Shown: positions 26,821-36,700, numbered from the stretch's first letter. The stretch is 64,000 nt of DNA from Dehalococcoidia bacterium (GCA_022824185.1 JAJEAU010000015.1:92268-156267); one strand, 5' to 3'. Made by a program: numbers and translations. Notes: generated by a model not told the origin, from the sequence alone.

Positions 26821-27025
26821 TTGAGTGATGGGTTCAGATTATATATCCGGGGGCGTCAAACACCTTGTGCAATAGTGGCTACGGAGAGGCTATCGTCAGG
26901 CAGATTGAAACTCTCGCCCTGTTTGATTAGACTTGGAGTCAACTCCTCCCCCGCGTATAGATCCAATCGGCGGTGTTGATATTCGGGGGGTTTTCGTTTA
27001 ACTCGCCGACACGTAGCGCCTCGAA

Positions 27026-27310
27026 TCATTGCGCAATCAACTCCGCTGCTCGATTGCGTATCCTCGACGGTAGTCTGTCGCTGGCGATGCAGTCGATCAG
27101 CGCGTCTTTGCCCCTTCCAGCTTTGATGATCCTTCTGATGCCGTTTACTCTCGTGCTCAAGGCGACGGAATAGTCGACTCCACGATCGCTATCGATGCGT
27201 CGGGCGATAATGTCATCTGTCATGTTGCGATCGGCGACATCCGCGTAGTACTGGACGAAACATTCTTTGCCGATCGACCTCAGTTGGCGATCGAGTTGCT
27301 CATCAGTCAT
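27026..27310 (-). CDS. Small hypothetical protein between tRNA genes
   Basis: This is a 94-residue soluble, charged, probably helical protein (MTDEQLDRQLRSIGKECFVQYYADVAD at the start, RIRNRAAELIAQ at the end). I do not recognise the family. The ATG has a GGGAG sequence about 11 nt upstream and the ORF fills much of the space between tRNA-Arg and tRNA-Val on the same strand. Residues 27-65 (MTDDIIARRI...GIRRIIKAGR) might form a helix-turn-helix, but this is only an impression. The 205 nt between this gene and tRNA-Val hold nothing recognisable. Confidence 0.55.
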   Translation of the reverse strand: MTDEQLDRQLRSIGKECFVQYYADVADRNMTDDIIARRIDSDRGVDYSVALSTRVNGIRRIIKAGRGKDALIDCIASDRLPSRIRNRAAELIAQ

Positions 27311-27346
27311 GGTCCTAACTGCTCCCGAATCGATCCCAAGAAATGG

Positions 27347-27419
27347 CGCGCTTGGCGGGATTTGAACCCACGACCTCAGCCTTCGCAGGGCTGCGCTCTA
27401 TCCACTGAGCTACAAGCGC
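27347..27419 (-). tRNA. tRNA-Arg (GCG)
   Basis: Cloverleaf: acceptor GCGCTTG with CAAGCGC, D arm GCTCAGTGGATAGAGC, anticodon stem CAGCC/GGCTG with loop CTGCGAA (anticodon GCG), T arm GTGGG-TTCAAAT-CCCGC, discriminator G. Most bacteria use ACG (inosine-modified) for CGU/CGC codons, so a GCG anticodon is unusual. Confidence 0.93.
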
Positions 27420-27475
27420 GCGTTCGGTGCCTCTCCTCCACCTTCCACGACTTCGAGTCTACCCCATTGAGATGG

Positions 27476-27558
27476 TGCCGAGGGCGGGAGTCGAACCCGC
27501 ACGTCCTTGCGGACACTACGCCCTGAACGTAGCGCGTCTACCGTTTCGCCACCTCGGC
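27476..27558 (-). tRNA. tRNA-Leu (CAG)
   Basis: Class II tRNA with a long variable arm (TGTCCGCAAGGACGT): acceptor GCCGAGG with CCTCGGC, anticodon stem CTACG/CGTAG with loop TTCAGGG (anticodon CAG), T arm GCGGG-TTCGACT-CCCGC, discriminator A. It is the first of the three leftward tRNA genes. Confidence 0.95.
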
Positions 27559-27590
27559 TCACGGCACTGAACCCAATGGTAATCGACGGG

Positions 27591-28475
27591 TTAATCGACC
27601 CCTAGGATGTCAAGCGCATCCCGATTAATGATCCCCTCAATCTCGTCTTCGGGGATGACAGGCAGGTGGTGGTCCTTGGCGAATTTGCTGAGTCCGCGCA
27701 GGGCGTCGATGTTGTCCTGCGGACGCGTCACTGGCCAATCGGATGCGAAGAAGACCTTCTGGAGCGATCCCCATTCGGAGAACTTCAACATGCCCTCCCA
27801 GAACGAGTAGGGGCGGTAGAACTGCGCAGAGACGTCGGCCCAGACGTTGGGGTGCTTTCTCACGACGGACAGGCAATCGACCTGCCAAGGGTGGGCCAAG
27901 TGGGCCAAAATCATCTTCAATCTGGGGAACGCCATCGCCACCTTTTCAGTGGTCAACGGATGGGCGTACGTGAGCGGCGCTTCCGTCATCGGCGAAGTGC
28001 CTTGGTGGAAGATGATCGGGATGCCGTCGTGCTCTAGACGGGCGAACATTCGGAATGCCTCAGGCGATGTCGGGTCGAAGTCCTGATAGTTCGGGCCGAG
28101 TTTAATGCCCTTGCATCCGAGATCACCAACGCACCGGTCGTATTCGTCCTCCCAGTTTGGGTCTAGCGGGTGGATCGACATGAAAGGTATGGCTTTATTG
28201 GGGTTCTTCTTGGCAGTGATCGAGGCGATGTCGTTATGATTCAACGAAGGATCCCAACCGCCTTGGCGCAACACTCGCTCTTCCGGTCGCCACGGGCGAG
28301 GGGCAATACCAAAGATGAAGGTCTTGTCGACCGGGGACATGTCGTTGTAGTAGTCGTCGATGCTGTTGGTGAGCTGGACGGTCTGGCCGGATCGCATCGT
28401 CGACTCGGTCAGCATCTCGTCTTCAGGTACGGTGTCCGGGTGGCTGGGCAGGTGGGTGTGTACATCGACGATCAT
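27591..28475 (-). CDS. TIM-barrel amidohydrolase, paralogue B
   Basis: This 294-residue paralogue of the gene at 15985-16866 has VDVHTHLP (HxH), IIFHQGTS, LAHLAHPW, an acidic ligand in FASDWPVT, and the same C-terminal EDEIEGIINRDALDILG. Both share the unusual FIFGIAPRP and SIHPLDPN/SLHPEQED blocks and clearly derive from duplication. It probably hydrolyses or decarboxylates a small acid; the substrate is unknown. It is divergent from rmuC across a 112-nt gap and ends just before the tRNA-Leu gene. Confidence 0.88.
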   Translation of the reverse strand: MIVDVHTHLPSHPDTVPEDEMLTESTMRSGQTVQLTNSIDDYYNDMSPVDKTFIFGIAPRPWRPEERVLRQGGWDPSLNHNDIASITAKKNPNKAIPFMSIHPLDPNWEDEYDRCVGDLGCKGIKLGPNYQDFDPTSPEAFRMFARLEHDGIPIIFHQGTSPMTEAPLTYAHPLTTEKVAMAFPRLKMILAHLAHPWQVDCLSVVRKHPNVWADVSAQFYRPYSFWEGMLKFSEWGSLQKVFFASDWPVTRPQDNIDALRGLSKFAKDHHLPVIPEDEIEGIINRDALDILGVD

Positions 28476-28587
28476 GGCAGTGATTCTCGCTTTGATTCAG
28501 TTGCTGGTTTGCGACGTGTGGCTGGTAGCATCGATAAGGTTACAAGCAACATTGATCAATTGAACGATTCGGGGGAACGGATAGCAG

Positions 28588-30150
28588 ATGGACATCGTAA
28601 TCCTTGGCACTGGTCTAGCTGTAATTGCAGTTTTGGTGCTATTTTCGATCTTTCGGCAGATCCGCGGAACGTCTTCTGATGTTCAACGGGACGAAGAGGC
28701 GCTGAACCAAGCCAGATCGGACAACGCCGTCCTCGAATCCAGGCTCCAATCGACACAGGAGCAACTGAACGATACGCAGCGACAGTTGGATGTGTTGCGC
28801 GGCGTAGAAATCGAAAACACGCGATTGCACGAAGGGTTAGCGAACGAGAAGGCGGTGGCGACGCGCAATGCTGAGGTGCAGAAGGCCGCAGAGGCCAGAA
28901 GAGACGAATTACAGGCCGAGGTGCAAAAGTTAACTGCAGAAGTGCGGGGTTTGAAGACGGAACTCGGAAGCAAGGATGAATCCCTTAGAGACGAGTTGAA
29001 CGAGAACGCCGAACTTCGAAAACAGACCGCCGAACTCACCGATCAAGTCAATAAGCTGACGGCTAAAGTCTCGAACCTGAACACTCAACTCGAGAATGCC
29101 GAGGAGCGGCTAGGCGAACGCGATGTAGTTGAGAAGCGATTCTCCGACGCGTTCAAAACTCTGTCATCCGATGTGTTGAAGGCTCAAGGTGAAACGTTCA
29201 AATCCGGCGCAGACGCAACTTTGAAATCTCGACAAGAAGCTGTCGAAAAGCTGATCAAACCATTGAACGAACAGATCGTGAAACTGGAGGAAGCGCGAGC
29301 AGAGAGCACGGGTGCTTTGAGCAACGAACTCAAACGTCTTTCCGAACAGACGAACAATCTGACAACAGCCATGAGCAGGCCAGAATTCCGTGGACGTTGG
29401 GCAGAAATCCAAGTCGAACGGGTTTTGGAATTATCAGGCCTCAAGCGGGGCATCGATTACGAAACTCAATATGTGGACGATCAAGGGACTCGGCCGGACT
29501 TCGTAATTCGCATGCCTAACGAACGGATATTGGTGCTCGACTCCAAGATTTCGCTTCCTGCGTTGCAGCAGGCCGCTGGCGCAACCACCGAGAATCAACG
29601 AACGCAAGCGCTTGACGAACACGCCAGGCAAGTCAGACGGCACGCGGATCAACTCGCCACGAAAAGATACTGGGACAACCTAGAGAAATCGCCAGAATTT
29701 GTTGTGATGGTGATACCTGATTTCGCTTATCAACCAGCAGTGGAGCGCGATTCCGAATTGTTGGATCGGGCCCTTGACAAAAAAGTCATTATCGTCACGC
29801 CCCATATGCTATTCGCGCTGTTGCAAATCGTTGAGAGGAACTGGAGGGAAGAACGTAGTCGCGAAAACCTCGAAGAAGTTTTGGTTCTCGGGAAGGAACT
29901 CTACGAACGATTGGGAGTACTAGCCAACCGCATCAAGTCAATGGGCGATTCTCTCGAGACCACGCTCACGCGGTATGACGCAGTGGTCGGTTCGTGGGAT
30001 CGGCGCATCGCTCCTACGATTTCCCGATTCCAAGAACTGGATGTGAGAGTCGGTGACGATCCTCCCGAGTTAGTCCCCATCGAAGACCCAACTCCCCGAG
30101 TATTGCAGCGAGAACTCGCTTCGCCAAGCCAGAACGGCGACGCGTCCTAA
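28588..30150 (+). CDS. rmuC: DNA recombination protein RmuC
   Basis: RmuC-family proteins limit recombination between inverted repeats and are nuclease-like. This one has 520 residues: an N-terminal membrane helix (IVILGTGLAVIAVLVLFSIF), a long coiled coil (about 30-240), then the RmuC domain with FRGRWAEIQVERVLELSGL, YETQYVDDQGTRPDFVI, ILVLDSKISLPALQQ and a conserved P(D/H)xLFALLQIVERNWREE end. The length and architecture are normal. It is convergent with the SDR gene, with 3 nt between the stops. Confidence 0.93.
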   Translation: MDIVILGTGLAVIAVLVLFSIFRQIRGTSSDVQRDEEALNQARSDNAVLESRLQSTQEQLNDTQRQLDVLRGVEIENTRLHEGLANEKAVATRNAEVQKAAEARRDELQAEVQKLTAEVRGLKTELGSKDESLRDELNENAELRKQTAELTDQVNKLTAKVSNLNTQLENAEERLGERDVVEKRFSDAFKTLSSDVLKAQGETFKSGADATLKSRQEAVEKLIKPLNEQIVKLEEARAESTGALSNELKRLSEQTNNLTTAMSRPEFRGRWAEIQVERVLELSGLKRGIDYETQYVDDQGTRPDFVIRMPNERILVLDSKISLPALQQAAGATTENQRTQALDEHARQVRRHADQLATKRYWDNLEKSPEFVVMVIPDFAYQPAVERDSELLDRALDKKVIIVTPHMLFALLQIVERNWREERSRENLEEVLVLGKELYERLGVLANRIKSMGDSLETTLTRYDAVVGSWDRRIAPTISRFQELDVRVGDDPPELVPIEDPTPRVLQRELASPSQNGDAS

Positions 30151-30153
30151 CCC

Positions 30154-30960
30154 CTAAACCATCACCTGCCCGCCATCACATTGGATGGTCTGGCCGGTTA
30201 TGTTCTTCGCGTCCTCCGATGCCAAGAATGCGGCCAACGCACCGATATCCGAAGGCGTCTGAGGCCTGCCAAGAGGAATCACCTCCGCTGCTGCTTCTTC
30301 GAACACGTCCAAGTGGGCACGACCGACTACGTCCGCGTCGCCCCGTTCATCTCTCCGTTCCATCCACTCCTGGTGGAAAGCGGTCCAGATCCTACCTGGA
30401 GCAATCGCGTTGGCGTTGATGTTGTCCACCGCGAATTCCCGCGCCAATGCCTGCGTGTAGGCGATTACGGCCATCTTCGTGGTGGCGTAATAACCGGTCA
30501 CGTAACGGGCGGCTCGGGCGGCGACCGAGGATATGTTGATGATCTTGCCGTACTGCTGCTCGCGCATCTGAGGCAGGATCGCCTCGGTCACATCCGCCAA
30601 TCCCTTCACGTTCACCTTCCAAGTGAACTCCCAGTCGACATCCCGAAACTCCGTGCCCGTCGAACCTGGTGCGCCCGAGACACCGGCGTTGTTTGCCAAG
30701 ATGTCGATCCGGCCCGCCGCGTCGTAAGCCAACGCAACCGCCTCGGAGATGCTCTTCTGGTCGGTAACATCCATGTGCACAGCGTAGCCCTTGCAGCCCA
30801 TCTCTGTGACCTTCGCCACCGCTGCGGCCGCGTTCTCATCGTTCAAATCAGCGATGATGATGTTCGCCCCCTGCCCAGCCATTCGCTCGACAATCCCTAG
30901 TCCCAATCCTTGACCGCCACCGGTCACCAAAGCAGTTCGACCCGTCAAATCAGCTAGCAT
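30154..30960 (-). CDS. Short-chain dehydrogenase/reductase
   Basis: This is a 268-residue classical SDR. It has TGGGQGLGLG (cofactor loop), IIIADLND (Asp after beta-2, suggesting NAD preference), ANNAGVSG, catalytic Ser in INISSVAARAA, the YATTK catalytic pair, and a C-terminal GQTIQCDGGQVMV typical of FabG-like and sugar-alcohol dehydrogenases. The alcohol substrate is unknown. It is divergent from the NHL gene (110 nt), so the two may share a regulatory region. Confidence 0.92.
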   Translation of the reverse strand: MLADLTGRTALVTGGGQGLGLGIVERMAGQGANIIIADLNDENAAAAVAKVTEMGCKGYAVHMDVTDQKSISEAVALAYDAAGRIDILANNAGVSGAPGSTGTEFRDVDWEFTWKVNVKGLADVTEAILPQMREQQYGKIINISSVAARAARYVTGYYATTKMAVIAYTQALAREFAVDNINANAIAPGRIWTAFHQEWMERRDERGDADVVGRAHLDVFEEAAAEVIPLGRPQTPSDIGALAAFLASEDAKNITGQTIQCDGGQVMV

Positions 30961-31070
30961 GTCACAGTTTTTCCTCTTGGTTGGTGGGCTTCTAGGGTGT
31001 CAGCCCCGTTTGAGATGGTGCATAATTCTAAAACCGTTCAACCGCCCGCCTCCTCTGGAGACCCTCGCCC

Positions 31071-32084
31071 GTGTCACTCCCGCTTAATCACGTAACCAAC
31101 TACGAACCCGTCCCCGGATGGGCAAAAATCCCACACGGCATCTGGCTACGCGAAGCCACTTCTGTGACCGTCGATTCCAACGACAACGTCTACGTCTTCA
31201 ACCGCGGCAATATGCCCGTCCTGGTCTTCAATCCCGATGGAAACGTCATCAACATGTGGGGCAACGACGACCCGCAGGGGGCAGTCCGCATCACCGAAGA
31301 CCCGTATGGCAACAGTCTCCAGTTCTGGGAAGGGTGGTTCATGCGGGCCCACGGGATCACCTGCGACTTCGAAGACAACCTGTGGCTAGTCGACGACGTC
31401 GCCAATCTGATCCACAAATACACTACCCACGGCCAACATCTACTCACCATCGGCACCGGCGAGGAGGTCCCACGGCAGAGCGGCAAGATGTTCAACCGTC
31501 CCACCGACGCCGACGTCAACCCCGCAACTGGCGATGTCTTCATCTCCGACGGCTACGGAAACTCACGTGTCCACCGCATGGACGCCGAGGGCAATCACAT
31601 CATGTCATGGGGCGATCCCGGGACCGACGACGGGAAGTTCAACCTGCCCCACAACATCTCCGTCCTCGACGACGACCTGGTGATCGTCTGCGACCGTGAG
31701 AGCAGCCGGGTCCAGGTCTTCACCACAGACGGCGAATTTGTACGCCAATGGCCCGTCCACAAAGCGACCGGTATCGAGGTCATCGGCAAAGGAGCCGACG
31801 CAGTCATCTACGTAGGCGAGCAGGGGCCTGCCCCGGTCCAGCGAGGCGTCGCCGACATCGGCAACCGCGTCAGCATCTACGACTGGGAGGGCAACATGCT
31901 CGACCGCTTCGGCAACCCGCACTTCGGACAGGGTCCCGACCAGTTCCTATGGCCGCATTCGGTGGGTGTCGACTCTCGAGGCGACGTCTACGTCGCAGAA
32001 GTCGCGTTCGTCGAATGGGGGCGGCACCAAGACCCGCCCGTCGATAATCCGGCTAGTTTGCGGAAATGGCGGCGGAAGGGCTAA
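31071..32084 (+). CDS. NHL-repeat beta-propeller protein
   Basis: This 337-residue protein is made of about six NHL-type blades (for example SVTVDSNDNVYVFNRG, GITCDFEDNLWLVDD, DADVNPATGDVFISDGYGNSRVHRMD, GVDSRGDVYVAEV). It resembles the lyase-type propeller of peptidylglycine alpha-amidating enzymes that is common in environmental Chloroflexota and Acidobacteria. No signal peptide is evident. The start is GTG with GGAG 10 nt upstream. Enzymatic activity cannot be deduced; many such proteins are only scaffolds. Its last 32 nt overlap the convergent AAA+ gene. Confidence 0.85.
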   Translation: MSLPLNHVTNYEPVPGWAKIPHGIWLREATSVTVDSNDNVYVFNRGNMPVLVFNPDGNVINMWGNDDPQGAVRITEDPYGNSLQFWEGWFMRAHGITCDFEDNLWLVDDVANLIHKYTTHGQHLLTIGTGEEVPRQSGKMFNRPTDADVNPATGDVFISDGYGNSRVHRMDAEGNHIMSWGDPGTDDGKFNLPHNISVLDDDLVIVCDRESSRVQVFTTDGEFVRQWPVHKATGIEVIGKGADAVIYVGEQGPAPVQRGVADIGNRVSIYDWEGNMLDRFGNPHFGQGPDQFLWPHSVGVDSRGDVYVAEVAFVEWGRHQDPPVDNPASLRKWRRKG

Positions 32085-33288
32085 CCGGGTCGACGCCAAA
32101 TCTATCGCCGCTTTCGAAACCATCCAGCACATCCGACAACCCGTCAACTGGCGAAACCAGAGCATCCGTCCTCTGCTGCGTTGATACCCCGCCATAGACC
32201 AGCGCCTTGGACCAAATCTCTGGAACGATCTTGGCGACTCGATTCAACGCGGAGAAGTAATCAGATGCGACCGTCGCACCAGCCTTAATCTCGATCGCTG
32301 ACAAACCGTAACCGGTCTGGTACAGCACGTCGCATTCCAGCTGCTGCGAATCTCGGTAGAAAAAAAGGTTGGCTCGCTGGCCACGATTGAACCTATATTT
32401 CAGGATCTCAGCGATCACCAGATTCTCGAACAGTGCGCCACGGAGAGGATGTGTGGCTATCTGGCTTGAATTCTGGATTCCTAGCAAGTAGCTCGCCAAT
32501 CCCACATCGTGGAAATACAGCTTGGGCGATTTGACCAGACGCTTCCTGATGTTGGCGTGGTAGGGCTGGAGTTGGAACACGATGTAGCTAGTTTCCAGTA
32601 CGCTCAGCCAATGCTTCGCAGTTGTATGAGACACTCCCGCGTCGGAACCCAACGACACGAGATTGACCAGCTGGCCTACTCTTCCTGCGCAAAGACGGAC
32701 GAACCGCCGAAAACTCGACATGTTGCGAATCTCGCTTACTTGGCGGACGTCCCGCTCAACGTAAGTTTCGAAATAGTCACCGTGCGCCAGTACGGGATCC
32801 ATCCCTTGGTCCAAGATCCGAGGGTAGAAACCAGCGTGCAACATCTCATCGATGTCGTTGTTTGCACCAGCGCGCCGTCTCTCGGCCAACGACAACGGCA
32901 ACAGTTGCAGCAATGACGTACGACCCGCCAGAGATTGCGTGATCGACTCCAGCAGTTGGAACTGGGCGCTACCCGTCAATATGAACAATCCGTTCCGCCC
33001 CAACTCATCCCCCATCACCTGCAGGTACGAAAACAACATCGGGACACGTTGTATCTCGTCTAAGATTGCGCCGTTCCCGAACTGTGCGAGAAAACCGCGC
33101 GGATCCATTTCTGCAAACTCGCGATTGTCCGGCGCCTCCATGTTGACGTACTGCAGATCCGGGAATGCCGTGCGACACAGCGTCGTCTTGCCGGACTGGC
33201 GCGGGCCAGTAACGGTCACGAACGGGTACTGCTTGAACAGCGAGACGAGATGTGATGTGATGTCGCGCTTAATCATGACCTTCAGCAT
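32053..33288 (-). CDS. AAA+ ATPase with C-terminal DUF4143 (PD-(D/E)XK-like) domain
   Basis: This 411-residue protein of the COG1373 family has Walker A in GPRQSGKTTLCR (residues 28-40), Walker B in GAILDEIQRVP, sensor-like LTGSAQFQLL, and a C-terminal DUF4143 domain. That domain holds a nuclease-fold signature, LECDVLY followed by SAIEIKAG. The function of this very widespread, patchily distributed family is not established. Starts at 33288 (ATG) and 33276 (ATG, MIKRDITSHL) are both possible. It is a lone gene. The upstream region carries three copies of a 31-bp palindrome beginning 12 nt before the first ATG, pointing to tight transcriptional control. Confidence 0.88.
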   Translation of the reverse strand: MLKVMIKRDITSHLVSLFKQYPFVTVTGPRQSGKTTLCRTAFPDLQYVNMEAPDNREFAEMDPRGFLAQFGNGAILDEIQRVPMLFSYLQVMGDELGRNGLFILTGSAQFQLLESITQSLAGRTSLLQLLPLSLAERRRAGANNDIDEMLHAGFYPRILDQGMDPVLAHGDYFETYVERDVRQVSEIRNMSSFRRFVRLCAGRVGQLVNLVSLGSDAGVSHTTAKHWLSVLETSYIVFQLQPYHANIRKRLVKSPKLYFHDVGLASYLLGIQNSSQIATHPLRGALFENLVIAEILKYRFNRGQRANLFFYRDSQQLECDVLYQTGYGLSAIEIKAGATVASDYFSALNRVAKIVPEIWSKALVYGGVSTQQRTDALVSPVDGLSDVLDGFESGDRFGVDPVSPSAAISAN

Positions 33289-33300
33289 AGCCTAGATTTG

Positions 33301-33482
33301 TGCAATCTGCAAGTACTACTTTCATTTTGCATGTTTGATCACCGATAATGTACTGCATATTGCAAGTTGTATATTCAATCCGCGCAACATCACCCCAGTG
33401 ATCATCACGTGGCCAAGCGAGCGAATTACATGCATCTAGCCGATTGCCGCGTGCAATCTGAAAGTGCTACTTTCAATTTGCA
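33301..33482. repeat. Three copies of a 31-bp imperfect palindrome upstream of the AAA+/DUF4143 gene
   Basis: Copy A (33301-33331) and copy B (33452-33482) match at 28 of 31 positions. Each can pair with itself at 12 of 15 positions around a central C (pattern TGCAATCTGMAAGT-N-CTACTTTCAWTTTGCA). A weaker copy starts at 33354 (TGCATATTGCAAGT...). The block fills the gap between the AAA+ gene start and the end of the DUF2007 gene. The location fits multiple operator sites. No gene is present here. Confidence 0.85.
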
Positions 33483-33496
33483 CGGCTCTCTTTCCC

Positions 33497-33718
33497 TCAC
33501 CCCTCTTCAACACCCAAAAAACGCTCCAAAATCCCACGCGCCTCCTCAACACGCTCCTCAGGTGCCATCAACCTGACCGGCAGCGCCGAAATTCCCAGGA
33601 AAGGTATCCCGTCCGACTTCACCGCGCACGGACAGCCCTCGTTCCGAACCAACCCCGCCCAAGTCTCCGCCGTCAACTGGTCCGGCGCTGTCGCGAACTC
33701 GACCCAGCGGTCTCGCAT
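33497..33718 (-). CDS. DUF2007-like small protein
   Basis: This 73-residue protein resembles DUF2007 (putative signal-transducing, PII-like fold): WVEFATAPDQLTAETWAGLVRNEGCPC, then FLGISALPVRLMAPEERVEEARGIL. Members bind or sense unknown ligands. The ORF track begins at 33763, but the ATG at 33718, 1 nt after the dnaE stop, gives a more normal N-terminus (MRDRWVEF) and suggests translational coupling with dnaE. Confidence 0.75.
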   Translation of the reverse strand: MRDRWVEFATAPDQLTAETWAGLVRNEGCPCAVKSDGIPFLGISALPVRLMAPEERVEEARGILERFLGVEEG

Positions 33719-33719
33719 A

Positions 33720-36700
33720 TCAGGTAGATGCGCTAGCGTGCATCTCGACGTTTGCGTCGCCAACGATAGCGGCGAGTTCGGATTGCAACTCTTCTGTAGG
33801 CTCGACGCTGAAGAATGGGAAGTCCATCGAGACCGTCTTGCCCGAAATCACAACCTTGGCAAGTACCTTTCCATCGCCCTTGTGCTCGCCCAAAGTCAAG
33901 AGCACCTGATGGATCACCTCGCGTGATGGCGAAGCGTCGCCATCGCAATCGAACAACAGCGTGACTACAGGTTCATCCGGAGATTCGTGATCAATTGTTG
34001 CCATGTGACTACCGTTAGTCTGCACCTCAATCGGACGCGACGAGGTGACATCATGATACGCCGCTCCGTTCGAGTGCCCGTTGGTGGTTCCATTCGCATT
34101 GCCATTTGCCGCAGCGGCGGCCGACGGCATGTAAGCTTCCGCGTCGTTGACTGTAACCGAAACCCCGCCGTTGAACATCCTGATCGAACCAGATGCCACG
34201 GCAAACACATCCTCGAACCAGATGCCGCGTGTCCGCTCGAGCGTGTTCGACCACACAGTCAACTCGACCTCATCATCGAGCAACGCCAACTTCGCCGTCA
34301 CGAACGGATCGCCGTTCCGCGTAAACCGGTTGTCTATCGATACGATCTTCCCGACGACCTTCACACGGGCGCCTTCTCTGGACAATCTCTCATCGCTCGC
34401 AAGCTTGACGAAATCTGAACCCTCGTTCTCGATCGCGGCACGCTTTTCGATCTCTTCCTGGCTCTCTGTAATCACCAACCCGAACAGCTCCTTCTCCCAT
34501 TCGCGCTGCGTCTTCTGATCGACCCCACCATTCTCCTCAGGCGGGTTGAACTCTATGCCCCAAAAAGATTCGTTGGAGTCATCGCCACCGAACATCGAAT
34601 GCTGTCCAGACGAACGCGCCGCGCCAGTCTTCCGCATGTGAGTTATCAGTTGACCGGCGTGGTCGAGCAACTGTTGACGCGGTGCCATCGAATCGAACGC
34701 ACCCGCCATGATCAGCGACCGGAGCGAAGACTCGGGCGGCGTATTCTCGGCAAGTCGGTCGCAGAAGTCGGATACATCAGCAAACTGCCCCTTCCCATCG
34801 CCTTCGCGGATCTCCACGATCTCCGCCACCGTCGACGGTCCAACCCCACGAATCGACGAAAGCCCATAGCGAATACCCCCATGCTCCCCGACGTTCTCGT
34901 CCACCGTGAAAGAAGTCCTCGACACATTGACATCCGGCGGCAAAACCTCAATTCCCCGCTTCTTAGCCTCCGAAACGCATCGCTGGACGCGCTCCGGCGA
35001 ACCAGCAGCAGAATCGAGCATCGCAACAAAATACTCGATCGGGTAGTTCGCCTTGAAGTAAGTCGTCCAGTAAGTGATGTAGGCATACGACACCGCGTGC
35101 GCCTTGTTGAAGCCGTATCCTGCGAAGGGGAGGATATACGTAAACAGATCGCGAGCTTCCTGTTCCGAGTGCCCTTTCTTGATCGCACCCTCAACAAACT
35201 TCCGCTCCTCCTCGCGCATGATCGCTGGCACTTTCTTGCCCATCGCTTTACGCAAGATGTCCGCCTCACCCAACGTGTATCCGGCGAAGTCTTGCGCCGT
35301 CAGCATCACCTGATCCTGGTAGACGATCACTCCGTACGTCGTATCCAGGAGATGTGCGATATCAGGGTGGGGATACTCGATCGGTTGATGTCCATGCTTG
35401 CGTGCAATCAAGCTATCGATGTGCTGCATCGGCCCGGGCCGATATAGTGCGATCATCGCAGCGATGTCATCAATCGAAGTCGGTTTCAAGTCCTTGATAT
35501 ACCGCGTCATCCCGGCACCCTCGAGTTGGAACGACCCGAACGTGTCACCTTCTGCCATTAGCTTGAACGTCGCCTCATCATCCAGCGGTACCTGCTCCTC
35601 GTCGTACAGATCGATCTCCTCGCCGCGGTGCTCGGCGATGATCTTCAGGCAACGGTCGAGGACAGCCAGGTTGGTTAGCCCCAGGAAGTCCCACTTGAGC
35701 AATCCGGCGAATTCGATCGGGTACATCGAATACTGCGTCGCGGCGAGCCCGGTGTCGTTACCTTTCTGTGGACGTTGGAGCGCCGTGTATTGCACGAGCG
35801 GATCATCCGAAATCACCACCCCCGCCGCGTGCGTGCTCACATTACGAACCCGACCTTCGACACCCATCGCCTTCTCGAGGACTTCGGCAGCAACCGAATT
35901 CTGCCTGATCAGCTGCTGGAGTTCCACGCTGTCGTCTTTGACGGTTCGCAGATTGAACTCCTTAGGCGGAGCCTCATCCTCGTCATCGTTCGACATCGGC
36001 GAGTAATTCGCCACGACTCGGACGAGATTGTTGCTAGCGGCGTTGATATCCGCGTTCTCGATTGCTCCGTCTTCCATCACCCGCGCCGCATCCCGGATCG
36101 CCGCACGAGCCTTCATCGTTCCGAACGTCGTTATCTGGGCGACCCGATCCGGCCCGTACCGCTCCAAGCAATACTGGATCACCTCCCCACGACGGTCATC
36201 CGCAAACTCCATATCGATATCGGGCATCTCCCGACGTTCGACATTCAGGAACCGCTCGAAGAAAAGCCCGTAAGGCAGTGGATCAAAGTCCGTAACCTGC
36301 AGGCAGTACAACACCAGGCTCGACGCCGCCGAACCCCTCACTGTCGACAGTATCCCCTCCCGTTTGACGAACTTGAAGATGTCCCACACCACGAGGAAAT
36401 AGTCCGCAAAATCAGTCTCGGTGATGATGTAGAGCTCTTTTTCCAACCGCTCCTTCACCGCATCCGAAATCCCTCCGAAACGATCCATCGCCCCCTCGTA
36501 GCAGATCTGCCTCAGATAGTCCGCCGAGGACATCCCGTTTGGCGTCGGATACTGCGGCAACTTCGTCCGGCGTTGCGTCAGTTCGAGATTGCATCGCTCA
36601 GCGACAACCAGCGAATTCCGCAACGCTTCGGGGTGCTCAGGGAACACCTGAGTCATCTCCGCCGCCGACTTCACGTAGTAGCTGTGATCCTCCATCCTCA

